A stretch of 64,000 bases of DNA, from NCBI GenBank assembly GCA_020086605.1, contig JACBWW010000046.1:2657934-2721933 (forward strand), in the 5' to 3' direction. Below the pieces are notes generated by a model, which saw only the letters and a program-made list of their open reading frames with translations, was not told the origin of the DNA and ran no database searches. Origin of the DNA: Lanius collurio (taxonomy: Eukaryota; Chordata; Aves; Passeriformes; Laniidae). Both the position numbers and the translations under genes were made by a program. Positions 62,701 to 64,000 of this stretch are shown here, piece by piece (positions within the stretch are counted from its first letter, which is position 1; every line of letters begins with the position of its first letter).

Positions 62701-64000
62701 CTTTCTAATGATGTAGCATAGTCTGATATTTAGTGAAAATGAATATGTAATATCTCATTCTTGAGGAAAACCCAGACAAGCCTTTAGATCTGATACTGCG
62801 TTTGCTTTGTGAACACACTGAATTTGGGGCGAACCAGGCAAAGTTTCTCTTCAGTTTGGTTTCAGATTCCTGGACTCCTGCAAATATGAGCATGCAAATG
62901 GAATTGACTTTTTGAGAAGCAGTAGTTTTTTCCCATGTGAAGTTTTAGAGGGAATTGGTGACTGTCCACTGTGTCATCGGACAAAGGTTCTGTGGGTGAC
63001 ATGTTGTGTCTCTTGTCTCTTTGTTAAGAGCTATCCAAAAACTGATAGATGTGGGAGTGGCAGTAGGTGCTGGAATGTCCTCAGCTGCTTTGCCAGAGCA
63101 CTTGGTGATTCTCTGACTTTTATGGGTAGTTGGTTAATGATGTGCATTTCCTATGAACAGATTTTGAACTTTTCCATTGTGTATTCAGTGGGCAGTGTCA
63201 CCCTTTGTAGTAGTTCCTACAGATTTCTGGCTGAAATTGTAATTTTCATCCCCGTGACAGTGACAGCAGTAATTCTGTGATGGAGGAAAGATCCGATTAA
63301 GACAGTTCCATCTCTTTCAGTCCCCGTATTTACAGGAAGATTAAGAGTCCAGGCTGAGATAAGATGGATAGTGTGATTGATTCTGAGGGTTCCTGTATGT
63401 ATTTAAAAATGAATAATCAGTTTTACCTTTACATGTGCTCTGTTATCTGCTACAGATGTCAGAGCTTGTGGGGTAGTATCAGGTCCTTTAAAATTCCCAA
63501 TTATGTCTCTGTTACAATCTAGGAGGGTTTTAGTGGTCTGAAATCAAGACCAGACTTCAGGAAACCTAACTGCAATAATTTATTAAAAAATGAGTACACC
63601 ATCTTTTTCAGCTAAGTCTCTAATGAGTATGATGTCTCTACATGTTAGCAAGATGCAGAACTTCTATGTGAATTGTATGATTTAGCATATTAATGGGAAA
63701 TTCAAACAATGTTAATTCCTGGTGACAATCAGATGTGACAGGTCTGACTCTTAGCATGTGTGCAAGTGTGAAACAATCAGAGGATTGATTTGAAAAACAC
63801 AGTGAGATATGAGTTCAGTCTTCCATTGCAAAATACCTAATTTTCATATTTATCTATCTCTTATCACTTATAATTATTCCTATTTCTTTGGACCAGAAAA
63901 TGAAATTGGCATTACTGACAGTTTGTCACTATTCCTTGAGTTATACTAATAGTACAAGTAGCTGCAGTGCTGGTTTCCTCTTAAATGTATTCACTTGCAT
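59743..64000 (+). other. CHM: CHM intron 8 (incomplete)
   Basis: At least 4.26 kb from the GTAAAC donor to the window edge. None of the frames here resembles REP1 exon 9 or any other protein. A 122-codon frame at 62912-63280 shows no family features. The stretch 62080-62230 is slightly more complex than its surroundings. No CR1 was recognised. Confidence 0.88.

Noticed and set aside
62912..63280. 122-codon plus-strand frame in CHM intron 8
   Set aside because: Several hydrophobic stretches but no recognisable family and no splice-site support. Consistent with chance.
59743..64000. CHM exon 9 and the intronic microRNA mir-361 known from mammals
   Set aside because: Neither the MCAVFGG-type coding sequence nor a convincing microRNA hairpin was found. 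Both would be expected further right, and mir-361 may be absent in birds.

Overview
The window is nuclear DNA of a bird. Two CR1 non-LTR retrotransposon fragments are present. Two large vertebrate genes are recognisable by their spliced coding exons, and their arrangement matches the human Xq21 DACH2-CHM neighbourhood, whose counterpart in chicken is on chromosome 4. The CR1 tails look like those common in passerines and other Neoaves, but I cannot name a species. No bacterial, viral or plasmid features are present.

Layout: (1) 1-16578 is intron 1 of DACH2, transcribed from the minus strand. It holds one CR1 fragment (about 6949-7430), some candidate regulatory sequence, and no other gene. 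(2) 16579-17063 (minus) is DACH2 coding exon 1, inside a CpG island that runs into a 339-bp assembly gap (17288-17626). (3) 17627-33223 is the region between the two start codons. It has no recognisable gene. It contains a homeodomain-motif-rich AT block (about 19430-19625), a near-consensus CTCF site (21637-21649) and a CR1 fragment (about 32619-32845). (4) 33224 to the right edge is the 5' part of CHM (Rab escort protein 1, REP1) on the plus strand. Eight exons could be placed to the base by reading frame and splice sites: 33224-33272, 43826-43892, 49575-49647, 50777-50901, 54580-55120, 56230-56346, 56993-57113 and 59517-59742. They sum to 1319 nt, about 440 codons. The last exons lie beyond 64000.

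The two genes are divergent, with start codons 16.2 kb apart. They are functionally unrelated: DACH2 is a developmental transcriptional cofactor of the Ski/Sno/Dac family, and CHM is a housekeeping chaperone that presents newly made Rab GTPases to geranylgeranyl transferase II.

The most notable feature is in CHM exon 5. A 42-bp coding minisatellite (five units plus a partial sixth) adds a repetitive acidic Ser/Ala/Glu segment to the linker between conserved REP blocks, and makes the exon 153 nt (51 codons) longer than the human exon as I recall it. I found no evidence of an entirely new biological system here. The remaining findings are regulatory candidates and small structural oddities.
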